DNA of 6,587 nt from Treponema sp. Its GTDB lineage: Bacteria > Spirochaetota > Spirochaetia > Treponematales > Breznakiellaceae. A program made the translations under genes and the position numbers. Below the pieces are notes generated by a model, which did no database searches, was not told where the DNA came from, and saw nothing but the letters and a program-made list of their open reading frames with translations. The stretch covers positions 1 to 6,587 of the forward strand of contig JAIRLK010000004.1 in assembly GCA_031259515.1 (NCBI GenBank), written 5' to 3'. Positions 5,766-6,587 of this stretch are shown piece by piece; the first letter of the stretch is position 1, and every line of letters starts with the position of its first letter.

Positions 5766-6245
5766 TTACCCGCGCTTCCAGCTTGCGAAAATAACCTTCG
5801 CCTCTTTCAGCAAATCACGGGGAATGGTGATGGCCGTATCCGTTACCGTTTTATAGTTCTTAAAGATCGGAACCGGGTTACAGCCCCCGGCGCGCACCTC
5901 TACCTGGCCCATACGGAAGCGGTTGCCGCAGTTCTGGCAGACCAGCACCGTCCCCTGCTGTTTGTAATAGCCCCGGCCCGATGCGTAGCATACCTGGCAG
6001 GAGTTAAAGGCCGTGCGTATGCTGCCGTCCGGGGCCTTTACCGCCAGAACCTCGATCCGGGTTCCCTCAATGTCAACGGGATAGAAGACCGCGTTTTCCG
6101 TAACCTCCGCGATGAGTATCACCAGATCCCGGTCGGCAATCACGGGCTTTACCTCGTTCAAACGTCCTCCGCTCTGGGCAAACACCGCGGACCCCGTAAC
6201 CAGCATGACCGCCGCCAATCCCGCAAACGTATACCTTCTTTTCAT
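5766..6245 (-). CDS. exported DUF2318 (FtrD-like) four-cysteine metal-binding protein
   Basis: 159 residues from the ATG at 6245. This start is preferred over a TTG at 6278 because GAGGAG lies 7 bases before it and the protein then begins with a clean signal peptide (MKRR, hydrophobic 7-19, probable cleavage after AVFA, residue 23). The C-terminal half matches the DUF2318 pattern known from membrane Fe-S/FtrD-like proteins: F-N-S-C83-Q-V-C86-Y, then V-C103-Q-N-C106-G-N-R-F, then G-G-C122-N-P-V-P. The five cysteines are presumably metal or redox ligands. The usual multi-pass membrane part seen in longer members is absent, so this is a soluble or loosely attached periplasmic version. It is the first gene of the copper operon, 23 bases before copA. 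A role in periplasmic copper or iron redox handling is inferred from family and context; the bound metal is not known. Confidence 0.88.
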   Translation of the reverse strand: MKRRYTFAGLAAVMLVTGSAVFAQSGGRLNEVKPVIADRDLVILIAEVTENAVFYPVDIEGTRIEVLAVKAPDGSIRTAFNSCQVCYASGRGYYKQQGTVLVCQNCGNRFRMGQVEVRAGGCNPVPIFKNYKTVTDTAITIPRDLLKEAKVIFASWKRG

Positions 6246-6368
6246 TTTTCCACTCCTCAACTCAAATTTAATAAACAAAAGGGGGAAGCCGCGCCTCTAC
6301 GGGGCACGGCCGCTGTAACGCCTCCGCCGGAAGGCCCAAGGCCCCCCGGAACCCCCCAAAAGGTTTTT
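6246..6368 (-). other. leader region before the copper operon
   Basis: 123 bases with no gene. Read on the minus strand it begins with two runs of six G separated by TTCC (6342-6357). Next is a 6-bp hairpin with a CGGC loop, including one G-T pair (6320-6335). An AT-rich stretch follows (6261-6280) just before the Shine-Dalgarno. I cannot point to a clear -35/-10 pair or a recognisable CsoR, CueR or CopY operator. The operon may have its own promoter here or be read through from the upstream gene. Confidence 0.4.
6253..6258 (-). promoter_or_regulatory. Shine-Dalgarno deciding the DUF2318 start
   Basis: GAGGAG on the minus strand, 7 bases before the ATG at 6245. It lies inside the extra N-terminal extension that a TTG start at 6278 would imply, so the longer protein is unlikely. 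Confidence 0.75.
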
Positions 6369-6587
6369 TCACCGCGCGCAACAAGAGGCGCTCTGAGCCG
6401 ACGCCTCGAAATAGGCGTCGGGATAGATGAGGGTTTCAAATTCCGAAACCTCCGCCTTTATCGCCTGCATATCCACGGCATCAAGATCATCCACCACTTT
6501 CACATACCCGTAGAACACATTATCGGCGGTAGAAAAATCGAAATCCTCCGCAGGCAGAAGCTGAACGCCGTTGTCCCCCCGCTCCAT
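6369..6587 (-). CDS. C-terminal part of an unrecognised acidic protein ending in Cys-Cys
   Basis: 72 residues are visible, ending at TGA (6369-6371). The first visible codon is an ATG at the window edge, but the gene may begin further upstream, so treat it as partial. I do not recognise the family. The visible part is acidic, with no signal peptide or membrane segment: residues 13-34 (AEDFDFSTADNVFYGYVKVVDD) are strand-like and 36-55 are helical. The tail S-A-S-C69-C70-A-R carries a vicinal cysteine pair three residues from the end, a plausible metal or redox site. It lies on the same strand 123 bases before the DUF2318 gene, and could belong to the same metal-handling unit. A strong hairpin (6398-6421) lies within its last 20 codons. 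GC content and codon use match the copper operon. Confidence 0.7.
   Translation of the reverse strand: MERGDNGVQLLPAEDFDFSTADNVFYGYVKVVDDLDAVDMQAIKAEVSEFETLIYPDAYFEASAQSASCCAR
6398..6421 (-). repeat. 9-bp perfect hairpin near the end of the partial gene
   Basis: CCGACGCCT and AGGCGTCGG are separated by a 6-base loop. The stem is inside coding sequence, ending 26 bases before the stop codon. Its GAGGCG segment can alternatively pair with CGCCTC a few bases downstream on the same strand, so two mutually exclusive stems are possible. Confidence 0.55.

Noticed and set aside
6246..6278. TTG start giving an 11-residue longer DUF2318 protein
   Set aside because: The extension covers the Shine-Dalgarno of the ATG at 6245 and would put charged residues before the signal peptide.
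6257..6439. 60-codon minus-strand frame between the partial gene and the DUF2318 gene
   Set aside because: It overlaps the end of the partial gene in another frame, is rich in Pro, Gly and Arg as expected from a GC-rich leader, and has no supporting start signal.

Overview
The window looks like a piece of a spirochaete chromosome, probably Treponema-related. This is an inference from two lipoproteins with relaxed lipoboxes, a GC-rich core, and a Phd/PIN module of the kind common in treponemes. It cannot be proven from this sequence alone. Roughly bases 1-720 are very AT-rich. The rest is GC-rich and uses matching codons, so the left end looks like an acquired island.

Layout, left to right. 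(1) Bases 1-629, minus strand: a type II toxin-antitoxin module in reversed order. A PIN-domain (VapC-like) toxin comes first and overlaps by 14 bases a Phd/YefM-like antitoxin that is cut by the window edge. A good sigma70 promoter places the expected transcript start on the toxin ATG, and its -10 box lies inside a palindrome. (2) Bases 630-761: divergent intergenic region with a perfect 14-base palindrome at the compositional boundary. (3) Bases 762-1148, plus strand: a small TPR-like lipoprotein. It converges with (4) bases 1160-2275, minus strand: an exported von Willebrand A domain protein. (5) Bases 2363-2467: a 99-bp, AT-rich, non-coding insertion with 11-bp perfect terminal inverted repeats, a TAA duplication, and an interior almost fully used by three hairpins. 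It reads as a MITE. (6) Bases 2447-6245, minus strand: a tight copper/metal operon. It encodes an exported DUF2318 four-cysteine protein, a CopA-type Cu(+) P1B-ATPase with two heavy-metal-binding domains, and an unrecognised lipoprotein with an internal repeat. (7) Bases 6369-6587, minus strand: the C-terminal part of an unrecognised acidic protein ending in a vicinal Cys-Cys pair.

How the genes may work together: CopA would export cytosolic Cu(+). The DUF2318 protein and the lipoprotein, both predicted to act outside the inner membrane, are candidates for handling the metal or its redox state after export. The MITE inserted at the very 3' end of the lipoprotein gene and supplies its present stop codon. 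Removing the element in silico restores an in-frame ending with a natural stop a few codons on. The strongest finds are the folded MITE-like element with its reconstructable empty site, the three-gene copper operon with an undescribed lipoprotein, and the reversed toxin-antitoxin module with an apparently leaderless toxin.
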